The notes below the pieces were generated by a model. The model saw nothing but the letters and a program-made list of their open reading frames with translations, searched no databases and was not told where the DNA came from. Positions 53,571-63,600 of a DNA stretch of 64,000 nucleotides are shown here, piece by piece (position 1 is the stretch's first letter; each line of letters starts with the position of its first letter). This DNA is from Patagioenas fasciata (taxonomy: Eukaryota; Chordata; Aves; Columbiformes; Columbidae): positions 62,330,001-62,394,000 of the forward strand of contig NC_092520.1 of NCBI RefSeq assembly GCF_037038585.1, written 5' to 3'. The position numbers were made by a program, and so were the translations under genes.

Positions 53571-54792
53571 AGGTTCAAAGCTTGCTCTGCAAACGGTGGA
53601 TCTCTCATCTTTTCCATCTTCCTGTACTTCCTATCAAAAGAAAAAATATGTTCTTCTTCAAGATCAACTAGCTACTAAGAAAACAGAAGAAAAAAAAACC
53701 TGCTAGTGGTTCTTACAAACTGCTACTGTTTGCTTATGATTGACGACCTCTATCAGCGCTGTGAATACACCTATTCACCTCTGAGCAACCAGTTTTGCGT
53801 GGTGTGGCATTTCACCTAGCTAGACCCACAAACATATATCACAACTACGTACGCATATGGGTTTAAAGTACCATGTCTTGCATAAATTCAAGAGCAAAGA
53901 GAATCCCTACGGCCTCTCATCATTAACTTTTAATCCCTGACAGACTGGCTGTCCTGTGCCCTCCTCAACCAGCCCCTACTTGTGCACAAACTCTCACTTG
54001 TTAAGAGGAGGCGGGTTACTAAATGGGGGGGGGGTGACCCATTTCTTTGTTTCTTTTGTTTGTTTCTTTTAAAAAAACACCAGCATAACTAGCACCCCAA
54101 CAAAGGAACAGCTACATAATCAAAACATGAATTCTCTCTCAGATTTCAGATTTCTTCCATTTGTTTTTGTCTTTGAACACCCAGCATTTGGAATCCATAG
54201 GAAAACAAGCCAACCAACTGGTCATTCACGCTGGGACTGAGCCGCCAGCTGGAGCGTAGTTACACACCGCCATAGGGTAGGCCTTTAAGTGAAATGTGCG
54301 ATACAACATGCAACAGCTCATGCATATAGTGACTTCTGGAAAGATTCTTGTTTTAATTCACATTCCATGCTCACCATGATTTACTGTTAAACTTTTGCAA
54401 GAGATAAGACATTTCAAAATCAAGATATTAAATTTATCCTTCTCATTTTGGTATAACTGACTTTCCCTGATAGACAGCCAAGGACTTTTTTGTAATCTGA
54501 CGTCCTCAGTCCAGCAATCCTGTTTTTTAACTCAATCATTTTACATTTTTAGATAGCATTTAGAAGCTGCATTAACATAAACTATTTTGGTCACATTTTC
54601 CAAACATTCCAAAATCTTACATAAGAAAACCCTGAAGTACAGCCCAAACATAGTAACTGTGTAAACATAAGCCTCTTCTGGGGTACCCAGAAGCATACAT
54701 GCCTAATGATAGTACAGCAGAATTCAAATGTTAAGAAATATCCCAAAACTTTTTCTCATACATGTAAGAGCCGGTGAGTTCCTCCAAGACTG

Positions 54793-54798
54793 TTTATT
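54793..54798 (-). terminator. Intronic AATAAA close to the IRS2 donor
   Basis: AATAAA on the minus strand 145 nt into the intron. If used when U1 fails to block it, the transcript would end in the intron and the protein would end Val-Lys-Gly-Glu. No strong G/T-rich element is obvious after it. Confidence 0.25.
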
Positions 54799-54936
54799 AT
54801 AGGACATGTTGGGAGATAAAAAAGGATTTTTAAGAAAGCGAGGAGGGAAGAGTGCTCTACCGGACAAAACACAACCCCGTGGTGAGAAACAAACACCAGG
54901 CACAAGCACGCGTGGCAGGCACTGTCAAATGTAGCT

Positions 54937-54943
54937 ACTCACC
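54937..54943 (-). promoter_or_regulatory. IRS2: IRS2 splice donor
   Basis: The minus strand reads AAAG|GTGAGT with the break after 54943, matching the U1 consensus at nearly every position. If not spliced, translation continues Gly-Glu and stops at TAG (54937-54935). Confidence 0.92.
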
Positions 54944-57900
54944 TTTCACAGCACTTGCTTCTTTCATGTTGTGAGACAGAAAGTCTATGCTGGCATAGGC
55001 ACTCATCTCCACTCCCTTGATGCCCCCATTCAGGACGTGCCTGGCTTTCAACGTGGCTTTGTCACAGTTTGCCAGGGTGCCGTCCACCACGTCGATGGCG
55101 ATGTAGTTGAGGCCATTCTGGAAGCCAGCCGAGGTCTCCCGGCACATGGGGCTGCTCCCCTGCTCCTCCTCCAGGCCTTCACTTTTCCTGAGGGACACGT
55201 TCTCCACCGAGGCTGAGTTGTGCCGTTTTGGGTTGTGTGCAAAGGAGGGGGACACAGGGGTCACAGTGGTGGTGGAGGAGAAAGTTTCCGAGCTGTGCCT
55301 CCTGCGCCCCTGGGGATCTGCCCGGATGACCTTGGCCCCCCGGTTCGGGTCTGGGGGAGGGCTGGAAAGAATGAAAGCCTCCACCCCAGAGAGAGTGAGC
55401 CTCTTCACGCCAGCTGTTGGGCTGGTGACCCGGGCACTTTCTGGCTTCTGAACGATAGGTTGGGGTGGGGTGGTGGCCATGCCAAAGGTCATCTCGGTGT
55501 AATCCCCACCATCGGACAGGCTGGACAAACAGGCCACCCCCACAGTCGTCTTCATGTAGCGCCCATCAGGCTGGCTGGTGCTGGAGGAAGAGCCTGGCGA
55601 GAGCGCTTCCAGGGAGCCCACAGAGACTGTGCCCGACTGTGACGGTGACTGCGACCCAAAGTCAATGTTCATGTAGTCAGAGAGAGGAGAGCGCCTCTGC
55701 CCTGTGCCTGAGCCCAGGGAGGAGGCTGGGCTGTCAGTGGGCAGCGAGGGGGGAGAATAGACGGCAGCATCCCCAAAGTCAATGTTGATGTATTCTCCAG
55801 GGCTCTTGGGCTCAGGCGGCAGAGGGTGCTCATTCATGCTAGGCAGCATCGTCCGCAAGGTCTCCAGAGAGAGGCGGCTGGGCCGGGCCGCCCGCTGGCA
55901 CCGCTGGCTCAGGAAGCTCTCGGTCCGGCTGTGCCGCAGGGGCGAAGGCACCGTGTGGCTAGAGGGGGCAAAAGTGCCGGCGGGGGACTGGCCCGCTCCG
56001 CACACTGCCTCCTCCGGGATCATCCTCCCTGGGGAGTTCATGAAGACGTACTGGTCGCTGTCCTTCACCAGGCCCTGGCTCTTGTACGAGCGGGGTAAGG
56101 AGCTGTAGGAATAGCAGCCAGGCTTGGGGGGCTCACTGGACCCATGCCCCAAAGGAGCAAAAAAGAAGTCAGGGGGCGTGAGGGAGGGAGCCTGGGGCCC
56201 ATGCTGGGGGTCCCGAGGAGACATATTGATGTAGTCACCGTTACTCAGCCTCCCGTCTGAGCTCTCCACGGACAGCTTGGAGCTGCACCACATTCGCATG
56301 TACCCGCTATCATCAGGGGAGCTCTCCCCAGGTGAGCTGGTCTTGTAGCTGCTCCCATTCCCGGGGGACCCACCACCCACCCCTAGCCGGGGCTGCAAGA
56401 TCTGTTTCGGGGCAGATACGCTGGTGGGGCTCATGGGCATGTAGTCATCTCCACCCCTGCTTCCCTGCCCTAAGGCTGCAGCCACACCAGGGGTCATGGG
56501 CATGTAGCCATCATCTCCTCCTCCTCCTCCTCCTCCTCCCCCCGCCGCGGTCGGTGGCCCCAGGTTGGTGCTGCTGCTGCCAGAGCTGCGGTGGGAACCG
56601 ATCTCAATGTCCCCGTAGTCCTCGGGGTAGGGAGTGTAGGTCACTTTGGGGGAAGCCCCGGCTTGGCCGGAGGGGAAGAGGCGGCCGGCGCTGCCGGAGA
56701 AGGTGGCGCGCATCAGCGTGTACTCGTCGAGGGAGGCGGAAGAGACCTGCGGCGGGGCGGGCCGCTGCCGGCACGGGGTGGTCAGGGAGTAGGTCCGCTT
56801 CCGATGGCCCCTGTCGGCCCCCGCGTCGGGGCAGGGCCGGTAGCAGAGGCGGCCGCTCGGGGGCCGCTCCATCGCCATGTAGCCGTAGAGGTCGGTGCCG
56901 CCCCCGGGGTCCCGCACCGGGGGGGTCTCGGCCACCGACTCGGGGGTGTTGCTGCGGTTGCTAGCGGTGGAAGAGGAGGAGAAGGGCCGCAGGTCGCCAC
57001 CCGGGCTGGAGCCGTACTCGTCGAAGGACATGAAGCCGGCGTCGCTGGGGGAGCCGGAGATGGAGGCGCTGCCGCTGGACGGGCGCTGCGGGTGATGCGG
57101 GTGGGCAGGCTCGGAGCCGAGGCCGCTGCTGGAGGAGAGGCTGATGGGGCTGGTGGCGGAGGGGGGCGAGTGGGAGGCGGGCATGGACATGGAGCGGCTG
57201 TTCTGCAAGCCGCCGCCGCCGGCTAGCACCGGCAGCAGCTTCCCCGCTTGCCGGCCGCCGCCGCTGCTAAGCGTGTGCGAACGGCTGAGGGGGGTCCGCA
57301 CGGGGCCGGGGCTCATGGGGCTGCCGACCACCGAGCCCACCCGGCAGCCGTCGCCCTCGCTGGCCGTCCGCACCCGACACGGCGTGCACTTGGTGCCAGC
57401 GGCGAGGCTGTCGGTGCGGGAGCGGCGGAGAAGGCCGGTTTGGCTGGGAGGCAGGTTGACCAGGTGGTGGTGCCGGCGGCCGGGCACGGTGATGGGGTGG
57501 GTAGCGGAGGCGCCGCTGCCGCCGGGACCGGCGGCTCCCCCGGAGGAGGAGGAAGAGGAGGACTGGCTTTTGCTTCGGGGCCGGAACTCGGACAGCTCCT
57601 TCAGCGCCTTCATGGCTTCCAGAATGGTCTCGTGGATGTTCTGGGCCACCACCGAGTCGTCCGCCTGCATCCAGAGCTCGCCGGGGCCGGTGGCCGCCGA
57701 GCGCCCCACCTCGATGAAGAAGAAACTGTCGGAGTGGCCGCAGCGGCGAATGTTCATCAGCTGCAGCGTGACCGAGGGCAGCTCGCAGTTGAGGCGCACG
57801 AACCCGATAGTGCGGGCCGACAGACAGAGCCGGTGGACACCGGTGAGGTTTTTGCTCTGTCCCAAGCCCTTGGGCTTCAGCGTCACCTGCCAGACCTCCC

Positions 57901-58459
57901 GGTAGGCAGCGCTGGCGGGGGTGATCAGCCCGTAGTTGAGGTCTTCGCCGGCGGCTGCCAGGGAAGCGGCAGCCGCGCTGCAGGAGGCAGAGAAGGGGGA
58001 GGCGAGGTGGCGGTGGGGGGATCCCTGGCAGGCCGCCTTGCCCTCGTTGAGCAGGTCGGTAAGAGCCCGGTACCAGCCCTCCTGCTCCTGCTCGTTCTCG
58101 GCAGCCACGGCAAAGTACTCGTCCTTGGTGTAGAGGGCGATGAGGTACTTGTGCTTGGCGTCCGCCCGCTTGTTGATGTTGAGGCAGGAGTCCAGGGCGA
58201 TCACCCGCTTGGGCGCCCCGGACTTGTTCCTCCATTTCTTCTCGCTCTCGTAGTACTCCAGCCGGGCGCCCCCCGCGCCCGCCGCCTCCTCCCCGCCGGC
58301 CGGGCCCCGGAGCACGAAGAAGCGCTTGTGGCCATGCTTCTGCTTGCGCAGGTACCCGCACTTCCTCACGCCCTGGTTGTTGTTGTTGTTGTTGTTCAGG
58401 TTGGGGCCGGGCGGGGAGCTCACGGGGGGCAGCAGCCCCAGCACGGCGGGGCTCGCCAT
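54943..58459 (-). CDS. IRS2: Insulin receptor substrate 2, exon 1 coding part (residues 1-1172 and first base of codon 1173)
   Basis: Cytoplasmic docking adaptor phosphorylated by the insulin and IGF1 receptors; it recruits PI3K, Grb2 and SHP2. Visible in order: N-terminal poly-Asn (residues 22-28), PH domain (about 31-144), PTB domain (about 186-292), then a long Ser/Pro/Gly-rich tail. YxxM motifs for PI3K p85 start at Y525, Y527, Y580, Y652, Y673, Y720, Y743, Y804 and Y987. A Grb2-type YINID site is at Y890; SHP2-type sites are Y1119 (YIAI) and Y1155 (YASI). Y611 and Y615 lie in the IRS2-specific kinase-regulatory-loop-binding segment. Akt-type RxRxxS sites end at S298, S351, S558 and S1057. 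The start is the first in-frame ATG (58459-58457) after an in-frame stop at 58577-58579; it begins MASP as in mammals and has G at -3 and +4. The frame is intact. The protein is 1173 residues against about 1338 in human. Distinguished from IRS1 by the poly-Asn N terminus and near-identical PH/PTB blocks. Confidence 0.98.
56516..56540 (-). repeat. (GGA)n tract encoding poly-Gly in IRS2
   Basis: A trinucleotide tract encodes nine consecutive Gly just before the YMPM motif at Y652. This is a likely length-variable site in the disordered tail. Confidence 0.75.
58377..58397 (-). repeat. (AAC)n tract encoding poly-Asn in IRS2
   Basis: Seven Asn codons, nearly all AAC, at residues 22-28. An Asn run at the same place is a hallmark of mammalian IRS2. 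Confidence 0.85.
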
Positions 58460-58638
58460 CCCCGGCACCGCGGCGGGCGCACCGCCCGGCTCCTCTTGCT
58501 GCCGCCGACGACGAGCGGGGCTGGAGACCAAGCGCCGCGGGAAAAGGAGAATGGCGAGGAAGCGGGTCAAATAAAGTTATTCCTCGGCAGAGAGAGCGCG
58601 GCTGCCCGGAGCCGCAGCGGGGTCCTCCGTCGTCGCCT

Positions 58639-58791
58639 CTAGGCAGCGGGTGCTGCCGGCGGCCGCCCGGTGTCCTCCCTGGCTCGGGTACCGGCGACGC
58701 CGCTGCCGCTTCCCGGCCGCTGCTGCTGTCGCTGCTGCTGCCGCCGCGGCTGCTGCCGGCGCCGGCGGGAGTTTCGCCGTAAGTAACACAT
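58639..58791 (-). CDS. Upstream ORF of 50 codons in the IRS2 leader (hypothetical)
   Basis: It begins at the only ATG seen in the leader (58791) and ends at TAG (58641-58639), about 180 nt before the IRS2 start. The predicted peptide is Arg/Gln/Pro-rich because it reads through the CAG/CGG tract; it has no recognisable domain. The ATG context (A at -1, G at -3) is reasonable. Whether it lies in the mRNA depends on the start site. If present it could lower IRS2 translation. No sign that the peptide itself is conserved can be seen here. Confidence 0.3.
   Translation of the reverse strand: MCYLRRNSRRRRQQPRRQQQRQQQRPGSGSGVAGTRAREDTGRPPAAPAA
58705..58760 (-). repeat. CAG/CGG-rich triplet tract in IRS2 leader
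   Basis: On the minus strand two runs of three CAG triplets, around one CGA triplet, are next to CGG triplets. It is imperfect and short, so not an obvious expansion. Confidence 0.7.
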
Positions 58792-58814
58792 CGCGCACCG
58801 AGTGCCCCAACTAA

Positions 58815-58965
58815 AGAGCAAAACAACACGTGACCGCCGCCTTACCGAGACGCTCACACACCGAGACGGGGCGGGGCGCGGCCGCTGCCGGCACCGCCCC
58901 GCATTGGCCGGCGAGCCTCGCGAAGGACGTCTCCGCCCGCCAATGGGACGGCGGGGCGGGACTTC
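58815..58965 (-). promoter_or_regulatory. IRS2: IRS2 proximal promoter (TATA-less, CpG island)
   Basis: A cluster of sites lies 355-505 nt upstream of the start codon. These are a TGTTTTG FoxO-type element (58825-58819), an E-box CACGTG (58827-58832), a GC box (58868-58876 and again 58951-58960), CCAAT boxes on the minus (58907-58903) and plus (58940-58944) strands, and GACGTC (58926-58931), a CRE-like core. No TATA box is visible. Mammalian IRS2 is activated through an adjacent FoxO element and E-box and by CREB, so the layout fits. Confidence 0.7.
58819..58832 (-). promoter_or_regulatory. IRS2: Adjacent FoxO element (TGTTTTG) and E-box (CACGTG)
   Basis: The minus strand reads GTCACGTG, then one T, then TGTTTTG. 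In mammals the IRS2 promoter carries a FoxO-responsive TGTTTTG and an E-box bound by TFE3, with SREBP-1c opposing FoxO. The GTCACGTG flank also suits TFE3/TFEB-type factors. Seen: the motifs and their spacing. Inferred: use in this bird. Confidence 0.65.
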
Positions 58966-60690
58966 GGGTGCGAGGCGGCGCCCCGCCGTTGGGCGGTGGG
59001 AGTCTCGTCCCCCTTCCCCCTCCCGCCCCTCCGCGGCGCGCGCCTTCCCGCCTGCAACCTCGCGCCCCTCTCAGGCGCCGCGGGACCCGCCTCGGTCGCT
59101 GCGCGCACACAGCCCCGAGGATGCCGGGGGCGCGGGTACGGCGGGGAGAGCCGGTGAAGCCGGCGAGGCCCTGTGCTGACCCGCGTCATCCATCACAGCA
59201 CCGACGGGAGGGATGGGGGGGGGAGGCGCGGCATCGGCGTATCTCGCCGCGGCCATCAGGTGCTGCCGCCCCGCCTGCCCCCAGGAGCGGAGCTTACGGG
59301 CCTGCGTGCGTGCCCGCCACCCCCCGCACACCCACGCACACGCGCGTGTGCGTCAGCCTCAGCGCACACGCAGGAGCGGCGGCTCCCGGCCCCTCCGCTG
59401 CCGTGCGCACACTCCTCCGCCCGGTGTGTCAGCCCCTGCCCACGCGGCACGCAGTGCGCCCCCACGGCCCTCCCCACCTCACGCACCACCATTTCTCTTC
59501 CCCCGTCTCCAAACACTCGGGGAGTCACCGTCCCCTCGTCTACCCCCCTGCCGCTCGCCCTCGGGGTCCGGCTGTTCCCGCCGCCCACAGCGCCTATTTA
59601 CGTGCAGCGACGAAATGCCACCTGGGGGTCAGAATGGGGCAGGGGTGCACTCTGACTCGATTTTAATTAAATAATTTATCAGGGCGTTTCGCTTTAGCGG
59701 TGAATAAAAGCAGCGTCCGCGCTTCCTCTGGAAACGACCCCGGGCGGGGGATCACAGCACGGCGAGGCCATGAGCCGCGGAGGGGGGAGCGCGGTCCCCG
59801 CCTCCCTCCACCGGCCTGCCTGCTCCCCGCTGCCGCCTGCGGTGTGCGGAGTCCCCGCGCGTCCCTCCCGCGGGGCGGGGGCTTGCTTGTTTACCGGGGG
59901 ACCCACGCGTTCGTCACCGGGCCGGCCGTACCCGGGGATCAATGGGCGCCTTTCTCTCCCCGCCGACGAGGGGAGGTGAATGGCGGAGGGGAGGGGGCGC
60001 GACTCACTGCCGCGGGGCGGGATGAGGCCCCGGCCGGGGTGGGCGGTGTGGCGGGAGGGGGGGATGCTCACAAGTCCCCATTTTCCCGTGTGCGGCTGGA
60101 GAGGGGGAAGGGAAGGGGGAGCGCAGGGGGCCCGGGAGGGGGCTGGGGATGCCCGCCTATCTCCGCTCCGGTGAGGGCAGCCGCGGCTCCTGATGAAGCG
60201 CGCAGCGCTGGGAGGGCAGTGATGATAAAGGTCGGGAGATGAAGGGAAAAGGCTGTGCTTGAAAAGCATCCAGCCCGGGCTGTGTGTAGCCGCAGACACA
60301 TCTCCTCCCGCTCGGGAGCGACGGGGGGAGCCTCCCTGTGCACGTGCTCGACAGGAAAAGTGAGGCTGGGGTCACGCAAACATCCCTCCGCCCTTGCCAT
60401 TCTCTCCCTTGAATGCCGGGCGGACACGCTTTCATTTGTCAGCCTGAGACGAACCTGAAGCAGCCGGGTTTGCTCATAAAGCCGAGAGAGAAAAAAAAGA
60501 AAAACGAAATAAAGGACAAAAGTGATGCGGTGCTTCCAGCTGCCGCCGTGCGGGGCCGTGGCGGGGGCTGGGGGCGGGCGCTCCCCGTGTTCCAGGCGGC
60601 GGCGGGGCCTCCCGCAGCCCGCACGTACTGCGGCCGCCGCCCGGCTCCGCTGCGCTCCCGCCTGCCCGAAATTCCCCGCGGTTTGGGTCA

Positions 60691-63600
60691 TAATAACCCA
60701 TTTAGAAATCAACAGCTGTAACAGGGAGGAAGGCGAGGGGGGTGTCACAGGAAAAGACCACTGTAAATACCGGTACGCTGCAATAAAGCCACTTTTGAAC
60801 AACCAACCTCTCCGTCTTAACCGGGAAATATTTACATATAAGGCAGTGGGTACCTAGTTTTATTTTTTGTTGTTGTGGTGATGGTGTTGGGTTTGTTTTT
60901 GTTTTCTTTTTTAAAAGGGGGGAAGGCGGGAGGGAAGAGAAGTAACCGGAGATCTGAGGCACCGACATCTCAGCAGGAGCAAGAAAAGCGCTTCTGCGAC
61001 TTGCAACTGATCCAGCGGGCAACCTTGGGCAAGGTACCTGTGACCTCTGTGCCTGAGCAGCTCCCCGCAGGAAACGGTGCACACAATCTTTGCTGGCCTG
61101 GTAATGCTTATCGATGGCTGTATCTGGAAGAAAAAAAAAAAAAAAAAAGCAAAGAATTGGACGGGAATTGTAAATTTAGGTTGTATGTAATGATTGTGTA
61201 ACAGATCTCAGTGAGGCAAGTTTCATATGAAAACTTAGGAATAGCTGATTTTTCTGCCTGTAACTGCAGTGGGCCAGACTATCTGCTGTACTCGCACTAC
61301 TGAAGACATAAGGAGAGTTAGTTATCTGAACAATTTCTTGCTACGCTGAGCGTTCTGGGCACATAAACACCAAGAAGAGCCATTTGTCTGAAAACTCCTT
61401 GGAAATCTGGGAAGTTTTTCCCCAGTGTTTATGAAATAGATTTGGTAACCGTAAGCAGGCATTCTGAGATCTGACATGTAAAAAAAATTAATATTAATTA
61501 ATCTACTTGATATTTCTATGTATGTTATTCAGGACTGTGCAGGCAATACACATTTAGATGTACTGGCTATAGCAGAACTGAGTTTTTAAACAATTTCTAC
61601 GATAAAGACATTAGGACAGACTAGAATTCAAGGTTGAAGTTCATACTTTTTATTTCTGTGTTGGCATTGATATAAGGAACATTTTTAGCAGTTCATTTTT
61701 AGCAGTGCCCCATTCATAACAAGTATTATTTTTCCATAATTACTTTTGGGATTTGTTTTTTAATGTATAACTTGGGTACAGAGCACAAGAAATGACACTC
61801 GGGTGTGTGTAAAATTCAGGTTAACAAGTACTATTGTTTCATGACCAGCATTCCAGAACAAATGACCCCAGCTTACATAGGTGATCTGTCTCATTCAGAG
61901 TTTTCTCTGAACTCTTTGGAATTTGTTTTCAAAACTATATCCCTTCTGGAAAAATGTCCTGGTCATTTCAATTTAATTACAGGGGCATTTAATTAAAGTA
62001 AATGTACTAACACCAGTCATCCATCCCACCTCTCAGCTACAGGTCACTGTTTCTACAGGCTGGTATGTCTTACGTTTCAGCTCTTCCTATGCGTTGTGTG
62101 GAGCATATTAGCTTTAATTTTTGAAATAAGTGGGTTTTCAGTGATAACAGCGGGCTTTGAATTTGGATGGTTGAAGCACAGCACGGGCTGTCTTGTTCCA
62201 CCAAGTAATCTCAGACAGAACATAGGGGTGGACAAATAGCATCTCGAGTAACTGCAACAAGTTTTCCAAAGGATGTTTGCTTAAATCATGTCTGTAGAAT
62301 AATTCCATTATGATGAAAGAAAAAATGATCTCGTTTTACCTCTCCCATTCCTTACCTCCTGTCGTTTCGCCCTGCCCCACCTGTTTTGCCACACTTACCT
62401 TCTAGTTTGAGGTCTCTCCTGGGAATGCTTTGCTAATATATGAAGTAGACCAACAGAATAGTGCTAATATTAGCATCTTTCCTGCTCACTAAATGATGCT
62501 TTTGCCAGCATACCTCCAAGAAAAATAAACTGTGCTGCTGGGTAATGGTCAGATTTATCAAAATATGCTAATTTTGTGAGGGGCATTTTCTATCAGTTAC
62601 GTCAAGTTGTAAAATTTTACCTGTATCTACCCTAACGTGGCAGAGACATGCCTAGAAAATTATAGAACTTGCTTATGAAAACGATGAAGTTTGGTTTAAA
62701 TACTGCAAATAGAGTATTTCCGGCACAGATTCCTACTGGTTTCACATTTCCATGCTTCAAGTACTTGGGGTTCCTTTGCTATATGTAAAAATTTAAAAAA
62801 GAAAAGCGTGATCATTTCATTTATGTATTAATCTATTTAAACTCTGTGTTTTGGTTACTGAACTGCATGGATATATGATAAACGGTGGCCATCAACAGTA
62901 TGTTTTGCAGGCAGTGAACTTCTCAAGCTATCACTGAATTCAGCTTGGGAAGTCTGTTTGCCACAATAGTAGTTATATGGTCAGATAAAAGTATTACCTC
63001 TAGAGGCATGCAACTGCTTTTAGTTTAATGTGGAGGCTTGATTCTACAAAACCAATGTACACTTGTTTGTTTGTGTGTTTGTTTGTTTTCCATATTAGGG
63101 GGATTGGAGCACCAGGCCCTATGAATATGTAGCTGTATTTAAATACTGCCCAAAGTCACAGCGAGGCTGCTCTCTAAACACTTTCTGAGAGGCTGGATGC
63201 ATGAGCAGGCTGAATTTCAAAATTTGTCACATCCTTTAAAAATACATTTCTGTTTGTTCTTAGTCTGAGCCTTATTTTGAAATATCTTTCCATTTCAGGA
63301 TAAGGAGTAACAGTTGAAAGGGATGTGCTTGATGTTTGGCTTGGCTGTTGCCTTCTACCTGTTGCCAGGATCACAGAGCTGATGGTAGTGGAGCCATGGG
63401 AAAAAAGCGTAGAGAAAGATTATGTGCGTCAGCAACACTTTCTTATACTATCAAGAGTACAGTTATCTGTTCCAACAAAATAGAGTGATTTATATTTTGA
63501 TGTCCTTGAACTTCTACACAAACAGGTGAAGTCAGTTTATTCCCTCGCACATTTATTTGCATACTTCTGATACAGTGTCATTCTGGTTATACATTTCATA

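Larger units (their letters stand above)
28805..54942 (-). other. IRS2: IRS2 intron 1 (26,138 bp, phase 1)
   Basis: The donor reads AAAG|GTGAGT at 54943/54942, a near-perfect match to the consensus. The acceptor is TTTTCAG ending at 28805. A branch-point-like TACTGAC lies at 28827-28833, with its branch A (28828) 24 nt before exon 2. The intron is AT-rich and contains no convincing additional exon. It holds two truncated CR1s and a short CR1 tail, an LTR fragment, A-rich and (TTG)n simple repeats, and a CpG/C-rich segment near its 5' end. Intron length is similar to the roughly 30 kb known for the human gene. Confidence 0.88.
58460..58815 (-). other. IRS2: IRS2 5' UTR (upper end not determined)
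   Basis: GC-rich leader between the MASP start codon and the promoter elements. It contains an in-frame stop at 58577-58579 and a CAG/CGG-rich tract at about 58705-58760. It also holds one upstream ATG (58791-58789). The transcription start cannot be read from sequence; the human leader is several hundred nucleotides, which would place the start near or somewhat upstream of the E-box. Confidence 0.6.
54990..60690. other. CpG island over IRS2 exon 1, promoter and upstream flank
   Basis: Base composition changes from AT-rich to strongly GC- and CpG-rich across exon 1 and stays so to about 60.69 kb, apart from an AT-rich notch at about 59,655-59,710. Density is highest at about 56.5-59.6 kb. 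The upstream half (59.0-60.7 kb) has no recognised coding gene; it holds many GC boxes and G-runs (for example 60,046-60,066). Confidence 0.85.

Noticed and set aside
58460..58570. N-terminal extension of IRS2 by 37 codons
   Set aside because: The extended frame opens at TTG, not ATG, just after an in-frame stop, and its residues do not resemble IRS2. The ATG at 58459 matches the family start.
58779..58784. GTAAGT donor-like site on the plus strand near the IRS2 promoter, hinting at a divergent RNA
   Set aside because: A six-base match alone is weak; no other evidence for an antisense transcript.
57248..58829. Long open frames opposite and beside IRS2 exon 1 (464 codons on plus, 520 codons on minus)
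   Set aside because: They are out-of-frame shadows of IRS2 in very GC-rich DNA where stops are rare; their translations are Ala/Gly/Arg/Pro-rich without domains.
58810..60300. Possible second gene in the upstream CpG island (open frames up to about 280 codons)
   Set aside because: Low-complexity Pro/Arg/Ala composition on both strands, no conserved motif and no clear splice structure. Explained by GC content.
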